A stretch of 64,000 nucleotides of DNA from Bryoerythrophyllum caledonicum (taxonomy: Eukaryota > Streptophyta > Bryopsida > Pottiales > Pottiaceae). The position numbers and the translations under genes were made by a program. Location of the stretch: the NCBI GenBank assembly GCA_963971425.1, contig OZ020525.1:21272187-21336186 (forward strand), in the 5' to 3' direction. This document shows positions 36,195 to 48,837 of the stretch, one piece after another. The notes beneath the pieces are model-generated. The model saw only the letters and a list, made by a program, of their open reading frames with translations, was not told where the DNA came from and searched no databases. How positions within the stretch are numbered: position 1 is the first letter of the stretch; every line of letters starts with the position of its first letter.

Positions 36195-37582
36195 CGCATT
36201 CGCTGCCTCCCTAGCGCTCCCTCCCAACACGAGCTCGCCCCGGCGCGCGTCAGGAGCAGAGAAATCTCAATCGAATGATCACAACACTTGCAGCACTGAA
36301 GTAGCCCGTGACGAAGCTCATGTCGAAGTGGCGCAAGCAGCGTGGAAGCATGGCGCTTACATCCCACCACCTCCCCAACAGCGTGTTGGAATTTCGAGGA
36401 GCCAAGTTCGCAGCTTCCACACTATGCTGCCCGTGAAATGCACCACGCTCACTGTAGCAGTAGCGACTTACTGCGTGCAATAACTCCAATCCCGAACTCA
36501 CACAAGCATTATTCCGGCATGCTGCACTTTATGATTAGTGTGGGTCCTTCCCGGATTGACTCTGCCCCGCCCGCCCCCCAGTTGCAGCATCCACGAACAA
36601 TGCATCAAATTACGCAGGAGTGGCGGCGATGGTGTTGGCCATCTCCTGATATAATCCTTTCCTTCTGTTTGATTCCAGGACAAGTCATGAGCTGATAAGT
36701 AGTCTGGTGACTCCTCACTGATGACATGAGACATTCGGCAAACACTGCAACCGTGCATGCGGAAGAGAGATGCCACCCAAGAAGAGCGATGCACAACATG
36801 ACGATCATTCAACCGATTCAAAGGAGCTCAAGGATTTAAATTCACATCAATCATGGCTTAACATAGAACTGGTGGTATTTACACAAGCCGGCCGATCAGG
36901 GGCGGGAAAATCATCAGCTTCTCCTTCGCTGTCTGTCCCGTGCAGTTTATGACCTCCTATCTACACAGCACCAGTTCCTCGAGCATGGATATCTAATGTC
37001 CAGAAGGGGTACAGACTTGTGATCCTGATGGGAAACAAATAAAGTGTAACGAATTCGAAAAGAGGGAAGAGGAAGGGGGGTAATGTCGGCCCTACTGCTC
37101 CACATGGCCTGCACGTAAACCATTCTGCTGGGTTTTGGTGGGGACAGGAAAACTGCTAAACGCCACTAAGTAGAAAGGGCCAAAATAATTTGCTCTGTTT
37201 GTGATATCGTCATCTGATTGATAGTCGCAAGAATCAGGATGCTACTCCTTTGCAAATCTAAATATCACTGTATCTGCATCGTTAAGTGAACGAGTTCCAC
37301 GGAAATTGATTTGATCCACCGCTGCAACACACCACAGGCAAACAAGTTCAAATTTAGTTGAGATCCTCCCAAGGCCAGTGTCTAAGATGATAGGTTCGAG
37401 AGAAGCAGATGTGAAGTGAACCAAAGTTTCGAAAGATTACGATAACGGTCCCACTATGTAACTGTAGAAAGAACTATATTTGAATGTATGACCGACCGCA
37501 TATATATTACTTGTATGCAGATAGTACCTGCTCTGACGTCCACTCTCGAGTGCAGCAGCGGCGGCAAAATGGAGATCAAGCT
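36195..37582. other. spacer between membrane-protein gene and TIFY8-like gene
   Basis: About 1.4 kb. It should contain the 3' UTR of the upstream minus-strand gene (near 37.0-37.58 kb) and the promoter of the membrane protein gene (near 36.2-36.5 kb). Overlapping short frames on both strands lack domain content or plausible splicing. No clear regulatory motif is seen. Confidence 0.45.
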
Positions 37583-39651
37583 CTACGCCGAGCGACCTGT
37601 GAGAGGACCCGACTGTTTAAGACCCCGGAGCAGGGTTTGCACCTCCGACGAGAGGGTCAGGCTCCCTCCTAAACTTTGTACAGAATTCTCCTTTTCTCTC
37701 TCAACAGCAGACATGGACCCCTCGCTGATGGAATTCGTAGGCTTCGCCGCAGGTCGAGGTGAGTAGGTGGTGGACCATGATCTCCCGTTGGAGCCCGCCA
37801 GAGTCAGAATGGCATCCGCCTGAAATAATGCAACCAAAAGTTAGATGCGCATAAGAAAATTAGGTAGTCTTTTTCGCAATAACGTTACTTTGGGAAAGTG
37901 CCTAACGTTTCACACATGCATGTTTCATTGAAATCACAAGCTGCGTTGTAAACGGAAGATAAAACCTCTGGACAAAACAGATCACATGAAACTTCATAAC
38001 CTCACCTTGTCCGAAGGAACATCGTCGAACACGTGAGCTTGCCCTCCATAGAATATCGTCAACTGCCGACTTGCTGGCGTGGGCGTTTGGCGGCTGCACA
38101 AGTTCGGAGCGCAACAGATTCGGATGAGTCTTCCAACTAAGGTCTATTATTTTCAACATGGTCACAAACACGGAGGTGCACACATATCGATCCCAGCAAC
38201 AAAAGTAAGATCGATAGACATACTCGCGATGGAACCAGATCCAAAGCTCGACGATGTTGAATTACCTGGATGGGAGAATGGACTCTGAGCCCCCGTTCTG
38301 ATTAGCCGGTGCCTTTTGATGCTGAGGCGTAAGGGGTGGGCACCCGCTCGACCCCGCAGGGTTTGGCATGGTCCGATGGTCGTGATGCAGCAGCCCAACG
38401 TTATCCAGCAGTCCTGCTAAAACAGAGCTTTTCAGACCCGTTCTCGACCCTTCGTCAGCCGCGGGGCGATCCAGCTGAGGATTACCAGTCGCATTGTTAT
38501 TGTTTTCTCCCCGGGAAGGCATCGCCAGAGTCCTCTCTATTTTCTCTGCTCTCTCCGCACAAGCACCCAGGTGGCTGATGCCTCGCATGCCGACGCCGGT
38601 GCTGATCTGCGAGGGTCTGTAAGGCTGCTGCTTCTTCACTTGCTGTCGTTGTTGTTGCGAGGCAACCAGATCACTGGGTTTCGTGTTCTGCTGCTGCTGC
38701 TGCTGCTGTGGCTGCGGCTGCGGCTGCGGCTGTGGCTGTAGCTGTGGCTGTGGCTGTGATTGTGGCTGTTGCTGCAACCAAGGAGGACTTCTACTGTTTG
38801 CCCGCGGAGGTTGCATGGACAGACGGAGATCATCGGTGGAAGGCTCGCAACTTGTTTCCAAGACCTTCTCCTGTCTTGCGTGAATATCATTTCTAGACAC
38901 CTGAAAAATAAGAGTTAAGAAACAACCGTAAACGTAAAGAACACCATATGTTACAGAGCTTGGAAAGAAGTGCACTCTGGGAGGAAAATATGTATGATTA
39001 GACACGAGGAAATGCTAGCAATGGAAATAACTCCAAAAAATGATACCTTCTGTGGCCGAGTGCTCTCTAATGCCTCAACGAGGCGATCTTGTAGCGAATC
39101 TCGATTTGTGGGCGAGTCCCTTTTCCTCGACACTTTATTCGTGTCTGCCTCCAACTTGGAAAAGGCGCTCTTGTTGCCATGGTACTGCAACGGTGCTGCT
39201 GGTGCCCGCTGCCAACCGACTGCAACAAGGAGTTTATGTTCAGGATGATGATTCACAATACAATCCTAGAATGCACATATTTCCCATGCAAAAAAACCCA
39301 CTAGAGGAAACAGAACCGCACTGAAGAAGCTACATATTTGTAGGAAGCATAAAACCACAAGGTGTGAAGCCTGGCGAGACCTGAACCAGGGTCAGAGGAA
39401 CTCGGATTAGCCGGGTAAAATGGAGGGGTAGTGTGGATGGGGGTGGAACTGGTTTTAAAGCGACCGCTCATTGCAGATGATGCTCGGGTTTCACCATCAC
39501 ATTCTGAAGTCTCGAAACCTGGGCTGGTCCGCGGGGCAGGAGTCACTTCTGGAGCAAGCTGGTACTTCATATGGTTGACATCATCCATACGGCCGAGACC
39601 TAAGAAGTCTCGGAACACGGGTTGATCCTTCTCTGCCATGACTAGATTCAT
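37583..39651 (-). CDS. TIFY8: TIFY domain protein, TIFY8-like transcriptional regulator
   Basis: Five exons join in phase (39651-39381, 39219-39047, 38900-38266, 38093-38006, 37819-37583) to give 467 residues. The N-terminus carries the QPVFRDFLGLG box found near the start of TIFY8 and some JAZ proteins. The TIFY/ZIM domain, at about residues 368-402 across exons 4 and 5, has QLTIFYGGQAHVFDDV and then ADAILTLAGSNGRSWSTTYS, which is closest to TIFY8. No Jas motif or GATA/CCT domain follows, so it is neither a JAZ nor a ZML protein. A Gln-rich run lies at about 38670-38775. In Arabidopsis, TIFY8 is a nuclear repressor reported to bind the NINJA adaptor through its TIFY domain. A similar role here is inference. 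Start alternatives are Met1 or Met5. Confidence 0.85.
38670..38775 (-). repeat. Gln/Pro-Gln coding repeat in the TIFY8-like gene
   Basis: Within exon 3 the minus strand encodes alternating Pro-Gln and Ser-Gln pairs followed by about seven consecutive Gln. On DNA level it is a run of ctg/ctgcgg-like triplets and hexamers. Gln-rich tracts are common in transcriptional co-regulators and vary in length between alleles. Confidence 0.8.
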
Positions 39652-41450
39652 TTTGCAGCTGGAATAAGTATTTTAACCAGGTTCATATCAAGCTCGCCAG
39701 GATCATACAAGCAGCAAACTGCAAGAACACATCAAATTCCATTTGGTCAGGGTCACACAAAGGTGGAAAGTTTTTAAAAAATGTGAAATGAACAGGCACA
39801 TTACATAAATATGTCATTTTTACTGGACTCAAGGCAACTTCCTGCAAGCAGAATAAGCGAAGCTCCCGCCTTCCACTCTCCAGATCCGCTCTCCAGCATT
39901 TCACGGCGGAAGCAAGCACAGGTAGCCATAATAAATGAAACTAACAATGCGAACTCTAAGAAAAATATTCAGTCAACGGACGCGTTTGAACATGTGCAAA
40001 AATGGTCTCCTACAACCACTTACTTCGATAACGGTTCTAAAAAGGAAAAAAATCGAAATATAAGCAGAGCAGTCACTGCGAGGACAAGTATCGGTGCTTT
40101 CACATGTTCCGAGCCCTTGCTCTACACACAACGACGGTTCCAGCATCACGACGTGCAGCTTCCTCGAAAGGTAACACCCGCAGAAGGACGTCGATTTACG
40201 GTAAAGATCATCAGTAACCTTTTAGTTTCTTAAAAAAACCAGCTACGTCTCTCCTTCCAAAAACAACGTACGGGCACACGCGGATCATGGAGACAAAAAA
40301 TCCATCATAGAAGCAGATTAATAAGGGGAAAAAAAGGTAGAACCGAAAGAAGCCTCCAGCGGTCCCGCATACGCTTGCTTGAACGGCCATCCTATTCACA
40401 GGAAAGGTCGCTGAAGCGCTCTAACACTTCACACTCCAACTATGATCCATCTCAAACCCCGTGCAGTCACTCGCTACCGCAACGAAAATGCAAACATCGC
40501 CAAACTACCGCCTCACACTTTTTCTCAACGTCCCAAACACTTCCACAAGTCAAGATCGGACGAGGACCGCGAGCTACCTGGAACCAAAAAACCGCACCTC
40601 CTCCACACCCGTCCTCCTCGTCAGTCAACAAAAATCTCCCAAGGCATTCAACGAACCTCAACAGCATCAAACCTCGTCAGCGATCCACCGTGCCTTACCA
40701 CAACACTCCCTCCCCGCGCCGTACACCGGTCTCCAGCAATCTCAACACCTCCCGCTCTCCCCGAACGCAGCTGCTTCACATTTCCCCGTGGCCGCCGTAC
40801 GCATCACCAACCACGCATTCCTGCCCCTCCCTCCCTCTCTCTCTCACACACTCTCTCTCTCTCTCCCCCCTCCTCCCGCCCCCCGCACTCACGCAACCGG
40901 CACTCCCCTCCTCCCTCCCGCTCCAAACCACTTCTCCATCCTCCTCTTAACGTCCCCACTCGATCCCGCGACCTTTGAGCGCCTCCGCGGCTCCGCAACT
41001 ACAAACGAAACAAGACGAGCGCACAAATACACACAAATATGAAGAGTCCCCGTCCAAGCTTCGACGCCAGGAAGACGAAGGTGAAGGACCTTCACGCCCT
41101 CACTCTTGCCTTCCTTCCTTCTCCCCACCCGCGCCCCGCCCCGCCCCGCCCGGCCCGGCCCGGCGTGAGGGCTGTAAACCCGTGACCCCTCGAGGTGTAA
41201 CTCCGACGTACATGACGCGTCACGTACGCCTCGCGGTATTAGGAGTCTCTACGTATTTCGTATGCGTCGAGGTGTTTTGGTCAGCCTTGGAAAAGGTGTG
41301 GAAGGTTCGGTGGAACCGGGGGCTGTTTCCAAAAGTCTCTCGCTCTCGAGTCTTTCCGTGATTAAAGCGGGGGCGGGTTCTTCGACGAACGGAGGGGATG
41401 ACGGACGGACGGACGGACGCTTTCTCATCCGCGCCGCTGGTTCTCGTTCA
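39652..41450 (-). promoter_or_regulatory. GC- and pyrimidine-rich upstream region of the TIFY8-like gene
   Basis: No coding sequence is convincing here. From about 40840 to 40950 the + strand is a C/T tract with 'ctctctctctctcccccct'. About 41110-41165 is extremely GC-rich ('gccccgccccgcccggcccg') and 41401-41420 is a (GGAC)n run. Such composition fits a promoter and leader. A 5' UTR intron between here and the ATG at 39651 is possible but cannot be fixed. Long overlapping frames at 40370-41130 reflect low-stop GC-rich composition. Confidence 0.4.
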
Positions 41451-44400
41451 TCCCGATGGACTCCGCTTGTTACTCGTTGTGCACCGCCTTGGTTGCCTTT
41501 TGCTTTTTGGAGGTTCTATAAAAGTGTTTATGATAACTACAATCTTTGTATAGTGGAAAATCTTTTTTTTGAGCTACCCTACACGGTGGTCGCTTTCGTA
41601 CAAAATGGAGGGGAAAATATAATGTTTTGTCTAGGTGATTACCCATGTAATGTTAAAGTGCTACCCGTAAGTGATACTGTGTAATACTTAGGTGATATCC
41701 ATTGTGTCCGGATCACTGCATCAAAGAAAAATAGTTCTTTCGTCATAGAGGTGTTGAAAGCGACCATTGGGTAGGGTGTAAGTAGAACCTCTGTTGTTGC
41801 CGATGGGATTTGCAGTGAACTCCCAAAGGGTTGAGGTATTTTAGAGGAATTTCTCCTTGAATGATTAACGACTGTCAAGATCAACTTTTTGAGAATGTAA
41901 TCAGAGGATCTTCTTCTAAACTTGTATGAAATGATGTGATTCAAAAAAATGAATTTTTATGGTCTCGAGTGAAAGATAATTGCAGTCAAAGTGAACAAAA
42001 TTGCCCCCCTAATGGACACTTGGTCGTTTAGGGGTTAAGTGAACATGCTCATTATATACTTTATATATTTGTTATATACTACATGCATCCAGTATGATTC
42101 TATATACCCCTATTTATTCTCTATATATATATATATCCATTATTCATTTTAGATATCCATTGTTCTATTTGCATGGGTACATTTTTAGATTCACCTAGGT
42201 AGCAGGTATCGACCATTTTTTCAATATAGATAAGAATTGTGTTGATGGTTGTTGGCTTGTTTTAGTTATTATTTCAATTATGTTACTATTTTTAGAATAT
42301 TATACATGATGATGCCTAGTTAATTTTTTATTTTTCTTAAATATTAGGTAGAGAGGTTTCCAACTACTTGGAAGCTAGAGAATCAAGGAGTGAGGCAAAG
42401 ATACCATGACAATAAAACTTCTTAGGAAGTAGTAGTAGTCAATACATATTATTATGTGGTGAATGAGAATAAGGGTCTATTCAAATAGGGTGTCAATTCA
42501 AGTGTATTACAAATCTCTATATTTTAGCTCAATCTTTGTGTTAGACTCAAATGCAAATTTAATATATTCCTATAATATACATTATTCACGTATGTTAACC
42601 TTTGTGGCACCATCTCCAGCAAAATCTTAATCCATAATGGTTTTACTGGTCAAATTTAATCTTCTTCTTCTTCTATTATCACACCTATGACATTCATGGA
42701 GGACATCTTCAATCCCTGAAGGACAATTGTCCCCTCAAGGGATAAATTGAGTTTCAATTGAGTCCGTCAATTTCAAATTTTGGCATGATTCTTTTTAGAT
42801 TTTTAATTGAAGTGGCAAATTTTGACTAGCTTTCCATTGACATAAGTTTTGTAAAAATCCGACTTTCAATTCAAGAGCTACAAACAATCATTAGTGACAT
42901 ATGCAAATAGTGCAGCAATTTATTGTGACCTATGACACTGGGCATGGTCTTAGTGGTGGAACAAACAGACACTTTATTCACGCTAGCCTTAGGGGACTAG
43001 CACTCTTCTTCCTTTTTTCTTTTCTTTTTGACCTATGACAAACAATGTAGCAAAACTTTAGTTTATTTTAAAATAAATAGAAATTAGAGTTTTGGTACAG
43101 TTTTTTAATTAAATAATTCCTCGTGGAAAGGAAATCAAAAATCTTTGCATGTACTGTAGGAATTTTTGAGTTTTAAAAATATGATAAGTATGTGCTATAT
43201 GCAAGACTTTCAGTGTATTATTAATTCTCAGCACATAGTTGCATTGCAGGAATTTTAAGGACATCCTCTACCCCTCTTCTACTTCTAAAATTTTGGTGCA
43301 GATGCTTTAATATGATCTTATTTTAGTTAGAATTAGAAAATCATGGTCCGTAGTGCATAAAATGCCATAGAAGGTGGTCAAAGTCTGTTGAAGGTATTTA
43401 GTATGACCTCAAAAAAGGTTAATGCCTCGATTCACAGGCTGAAAATTTTCGACCCTTGCGCTGAAAACTAACCAAAAGTTTAACCACACGCTTGTACAAT
43501 CCTAGTACAAGATCCTACAGTTATATATTTAAAAACACGTTTATTTGCATTTTGTGTTGAATGCATTGAAACTAGGCAATTTTCAATGAGTTTGGGTGCT
43601 AAATGTCAAAGAAATTTACGGATTAAACGCCACTCTACAATACCCTAGTAAAGATTCTAACAAGTGAAAGCTTAGTATTACGTTCAACCCTTACATAAAC
43701 TATAGCTAAGTACAACACCGGTGAATAGATCATGTGAGAACTTAGTAGAGGATAGTCTTTTAACGCCTACAAGGCGTTGGCAGGGTTGAATTTGGTGCTT
43801 TTGCTCTTCTAACTCTTTCTACATTTGGTCATTGTCTCTCATGTCCTTCAAACACACGTCAAGCTCCTTCTTAGCTTTTCAAAAGATCTATCCAATCTCC
43901 AATCCATGGAGGCAATAGCAAACTGCAGTGATTTCCGTGAAGTGAGGTTGTGCTGAAATGTATCCACTATGCAGATGATATTTTGTCTAATCTATTACAC
44001 TCGTAGATTCTCCCAGGCTCTCACAGTTCACTTAGACGTTAAAGGGTCGAAACTTAGCAGAGGGGCTTGATAACTTCATCCTAACCATCACCTCCATCCA
44101 TGTCATGAAAGACTATAAGTTAGTTGAGGTTTCAGCCCGCAGAGGTTATAACATGGCATATTATAACTTTATAGGACGAGTGCAGAGAGCCGCTTCATGA
44201 TGTTGGAGGTACAAAATTTTGACGCCTTGGTGAATATTTGAGAAGAAAGAAGAATAGAATGTTCTTTTCACTTCAAAATGATGTAATAATTTGCTGCCCA
44301 TACTTTAGACAACCCACCTCTTCATGCCAAGCAGTTGCTAGGAAGGGTTATGGCCATGTATGGACATTCCTTGTTGTTTCCCGGATTGGGGCATGACTAG

Positions 44401-44640
44401 ATGTGGTGAGATGCGAGAAAGTCCAAGTGAGGAAGGAAGGGGGCCTCATAGTCAACAATTCTATTTTCGTGGAGGTTGAAACTATTCACTTCCAATTGCA
44501 AATGATTCTGCAAATAATTTATGCATCAAATCAGAGAGGTTCATGTCTTGGGAAACCCAAAATTTGAAGTTTAATTGGAAGTAAACAAACCATTACTTTT
44601 TTAACAAAAGTTATAGATGTAAGGAATGATCTTCGGCAAG
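41451..44640. repeat. AT-rich repeat spacer, no gene
   Basis: About 41835-42040 matches one arm of the palindrome at 57750-58155 (shared 'ggatcttcttctaaactt' and an ending with 'tttaggggttaag'). About 42953-42992 carries the dispersed motif 'agtggtggaacaaacagaca' followed by 'ctttattcacgctagcc'. The rest is non-coding with many stops in all frames and shows no RNA gene that I can recognise. Confidence 0.5.
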
Positions 44641-44648
44641 GAGAAAGA

Positions 44649-44928
44649 GGCCCAAGGCAAATTGACCCCCTTGTTGGGAGTTACCCGAGGTGGGCCCTGA
44701 CTTGATTGTATGGGGTCATTTTTCTAGCCCTCTTATTTTTAGAGGGTCCAGAGGCTTTTCTGAATTTTTTGGGACAAATTTGGGGCCTACAACCATCGTT
44801 TACCTTAAATATCCCTTCTTTTCTATAATTAGGGCCCCATCCAAAACAAAATAGGGGCCAGGTTTGGTCCCACCACCTCGTGGCCCCCTCGGGTAACTAC
44901 CAACAAGGGGGTCAATTCGCCTTGGGCA
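44649..44928. mobile_element. MITE, about 280 bp, long terminal inverted repeats and target-site duplication
   Basis: The ends 'gcccaaggcaaattgacccc' and its reverse complement extend with few changes through 'cttgttgggagttacccgagg' for about 45 bp. The flanks are identical: GAGAAAGA (or GAGAAAGAG) occurs at 44641-44649 and again at 44929-44937, an 8-9 bp target-site duplication. That size suggests the hAT or Mutator superfamily. The interior has no coding sequence. The near-identical ends suggest fairly recent insertion. Confidence 0.8.
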
Positions 44929-44937
44929 GAGAAAGAG

Positions 44938-46559
44938 ACAACGATGATATAAGTGTGAAGGTTTTCTTTTCAATTGAATCTCAAATAAGAAATAAAGTTT
45001 CATATTGGATAACCACCAAATAAAGGACTTTTCTTTCAAAAATATTCCAAATAAATCATATAAAAAGGGACCATGTGAATCACACCGAAAGGAGGCAGAG
45101 CCCTTTATACAATTGTATATGTAGAATCTTCAAAGATACTGTCAAACTTTGCCCTGCCCATCCAGGTTGTCCAATTAGATATTTCATTTTAATATATATG
45201 AGATCCTCTTATCTTTATCAGGAAAGGGTATCTTTTAACACTGAAAATATGAATTTCTATGATTTAAAAAATAAAATTGAGCCTAGAGGTATCCTTTCAA
45301 CCAGCTTCTTGATGATTTCACTTGCCCAAGAAGAAAATCACCGGTTTGTGAAGGAGACCAACGTGAATAAAATGTTTGTTTGTTCGACCACTAAGTCTAT
45401 ATCAAGAGGACATAGGTTAGAAGTATGGAACTACAGTACTTCCGCCACTTGAGGGTAGGCACTTCACTCGCCTAACATGAAATTAGCTATTGGGTGTCAC
45501 TCAATATGCATTAAAACTTGTTTGAATCAAGGTTCGGTACCTTTTCAATGGATACTAACCCTTTAACGGTGAAAGTGGTTTGTGTAGCAAGTTTGAATCC
45601 TCTAACCCCTGTAGGCCCAAGGCATTTTGAATAAATGTCTACTCTGTAGAATAAAAATTGTCAAGATGAACTTTTTAAGAATGAAAGAAAATTGCAGTCA
45701 AAGTGAATACTTTAGTACCCGCAAGTATACTTGGACCTTTAGGGATTAAGGATGAGCAACCATGTAAAAAAAGTGAAATGTATCCGTCGCCTTGATGATG
45801 TTCTATAAAATCCATAATGTTCATAGATTCTCCCCTCATCCAAAGTTCACTTGTCTTTACAAGCTATAATATGTTGAAAATACAAAATAGCAAGCCAACA
45901 CTCAATCAAGCACATGCAATCGACACGTGCATTGGAGACGAATGTAGGCAAGCATTGATTGTTGCATAGCAAACAATCAAGAGTACCTAGCTGCACCCAA
46001 TTTGTAGTACTCATTATGAAAAGGGTTAAGTTGGGATTTTCTAAAATCACAAACTTATGAAGTATCATGAAACCCTTTTAACATATTTCATGATGTTCCA
46101 TACTATTGAATCTATGTATGGTGGACATTGGTTTAGTGGTGGAACGAACAGACACTTTATTCGCTCCGGCCCCCTTAACCAAGGATCGGAGTTCTTCATC
46201 TTCTTATTTCATGACATAATTATATTCTTGTAGGGATATAAGGTTTTAATGTAATGTGATTTTGGGATAATTTTATATTATTCAATGATAATGAAATTCA
46301 TATTGTTCAAAATCCTTCATTCTACTCTAAAATTTTCTAAAACCACTCTAGGTGGTGCTCATATTATAGACCATGGCTTTTGTTGAAAATATAGTAATTT
46401 TTGACAATATAAAATCAAACCTCGTGTTATGGACTTGAATCGACATTCACATTAACCCCTAAATTTCTTTTACAATTTCATACCAGAAGCACTTCAAAAT
46501 TGCTTGTTTTTAGTGGAATGAGTAAAGACAAAACAAAAGACTTTTAGTTCTAGTTTTAA
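44938..46559. other. AT-rich spacer with repeat fragments
   Basis: About 45645-45755 is a fragment of the 57750-58155 family ('gtcaagatgaactttttaag', 'gacctttagggattaag'). About 46130-46170 is another copy of the 'agtggtggaacgaacagaca' motif. A 125-codon frame at 45075-45452 has no domain or splice support, so I do not call it a gene. Confidence 0.45.
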
Positions 46560-47480
46560 CCGTAGGATCTCAATTAAGACTTATTATGTAACTTACATAG
46601 AAAATCTCATGAAGTTTGACATCACGGATTGTAATATTATAGTGTTTGAAGTAGAAAAAAGGGTCCATTTTCTTCCTTGCATTTCATGATTCGGCAGACT
46701 TTGACTTTGCTTGGTGTCAAATTTTTTGCACCACTCAAGGTCTAAATTAATTTCCATCATGTTAAGCATGTTGAAATTTCCTTGCACTCCAATTTTAAGA
46801 GGTAGAAAAAAGCTGTAGCATATTCAAAAAATTGTGTAAGGAGTGGAGGTTCAAAAATTGTCAATTTGTGTTATATATTTTTGTGAACTTTGTATGTTTT
46901 AGAATGAGAATTCAAATGGTCAAAAAGAAGGTTTACACCATCTAATGGTGCAGGAAAAATAAAAAGTAAAAAATATGATGATCTTGAAGTTTTATGTGAA
47001 AATAAAGAAGTTTTTTTGGTACCTTGGCCGACAATGTGCGATAATGTGTGAAAATGTTTGACTTGGATTTATATGCTTTTCTTCACCAAAGACAAGAGAT
47101 TTTTTTTGACAATTTGAAAGGAAAAAATATAACTTGCTAGTATTGAAAATCTCACATTCAATAGAGTGTCCTAGCAAAAGTTTTTGAAGTTGCCCGACGT
47201 GCCCGCTTTCCCCATTTAAACTTCAAACCCTATAACTATTTCATTAAATGTTGGATTTAGAAAAAATTGGACTCACACAAAGCTTTTAGAAATGTACATC
47301 TACATTGAAAACATCAAAGAATTTTGTTATAAAATTACACCATAGGAACCTACCCAAACCTTCTAGAGTCCCCCGAGGGGATTCTTGGAAATTTAGGGGT
47401 CAAAGAAGGCCTATTGAATGGCTTTTCATGGATTTAGTTCATGGAAGTGCTATTGTAGGTAGCAACGGGGCATATGATTT
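46560..47480 (+). repeat. dispersed repeat, copy 1 (partner at 53690-54520)
   Basis: About 650 bp align in the same orientation with 53690-54330. Shared words in order include 'agcagactttgactt'-like, 'ggagtggaggttcaaaaatt', 'aaaaataaaaagt' and 'gtgtgaaaatgtttgacttgg'. Divergence is substantial, with many small indels, so the copies are old. No frame is conserved between copies. Confidence 0.7.
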
Positions 47481-48479
47481 TACATGCAAAAAAATTCTAG
47501 AATGTTTGCCACAATACTTATGAAGTTTTTTTGTTTTTTTTTTGTAAATGCACTCAAAGTGTTAATATGATGCTCCTTCTTGTAATTCTCTCTATTGTAT
47601 ATTCCCTCTTAATGCTACCAGAAGTGAAGGGCTTTAAGTTAAAGCAGAAAGTGATATTACTTGTCTTCAAGAAGAAAGGAGAGATTAGTTTGTTGTACCA
47701 ACAGCCTGAGCTATTTTTTCACCTTTGACTTGATTGTAGATCATTTAAACTATTTGTGGCTAATTTTAAATGGGAGAAAAGAAAATTATGTCTTGTTGTG
47801 TTTGCCTTACTTTACAAATAGCTTTTTTTTTAAATAGAGAAAGGTGGAATTCTAAATTGGGAATGATGGGGTTTTTTACAATTTTGTATGCGATAGATAC
47901 AAGTATGAGACAATAGAATTTATCCAATACAAAATATACATGAACTATGGTAACATAGATTTTACGTTTAGGTTTAAATTTATTCATATAGTTGCTAAGA
48001 GTTTCAGTTTCTAAAGTGAGAATATAAAACAAATTGGATGGTTTCTTTTCAAAACTATAGATTTCTTCTCTATCTTTTAGAAAAATTAGATGAAATTTCA
48101 AGGGACTGGATTGGGTGAGTATTATAAATAGGTGGTTTTATCTTCAAGCATTTTATGCACAGATACAACCTACTTGAATTAGATTCAACACAATTTACCA
48201 AATTTGATAAAGAGACTAGTATAAAAAATATACCCTCAAATTGTTAATTTGAAAGGTACTAAATTAAGAAGGGATGCAAAATTTAGAAACTTACATTGGA
48301 TATAATAAAATCCAAACACTTTATGGACTTAGCAATCTTTCATATCAACTTAGCCTTTTGAAGATTTTAGATGGCTACTTATTATGATGCGTAGAGAGGC
48401 TTCTAATTTGGGCATAAAACAAGCTATAAGTATGGACTTAGCCAAATCACAGATAGTGAGAAATAAAATCATTCACAAA
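47481..48479. other. AT-rich spacer, no gene seen
   Basis: Only short frames without domain content. No tandem repeat or RNA gene recognised. Confidence 0.45.
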
Positions 48480-48837
48480 GAACCAATTCAATGATTTAAT
48501 AATATTATCTCTAATATCTTTTATCAATTTTATAAAATTTAAGATTATATTGAGTATGTTTTGTGAAAAAAATTCAGTATAAAATCTACACATAATATTT
48601 AATGGGTAAGGAAAAAAATAGTCCAAAAGGCTAATTATACTCTTGAAAAAAATAAGCATGGAAACCATTGGATAAGGTCAAAGACTTGTGTCGTGTAAAT
48701 TGACTAGTCAATTTTTTTAATAATCATTTGTCTTACATATAATCAAATGATAAAAGCCTATTACTGTACGCTACACTTAAATCATCAATTTTGTCTTTGG
48801 AACAATTTAAAGCTACGGTGTTGTACAAATGACAATG
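48480..48837 (+). repeat. dispersed repeat leading into the minisatellite, copy 1
   Basis: This matches 55050-55395 in the same orientation ('aataatattatctctaatatc', 'ccaaaaggctaattatactc', 'aaatcatcaattttgtctt', 'aacaatttaaagcta'). In both places the repeat runs straight into the 'gtacaa(t/c)tgacaatgtct' minisatellite, so the unique part and the tandem array belong to one element. A third, inverted copy is visible at about 58620-58790. Confidence 0.7.

Noticed and set aside
40375..41128. Several overlapping 130-190 codon frames upstream of the TIFY8-like gene
   Set aside because: GC- and C/T-rich composition lowers stop frequency in all frames. There is no domain, no consistent splicing and the frames contradict each other.
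45075..45452. 125-codon plus-strand gene
   Set aside because: No domain, no splice context and surrounded by repeat relics.
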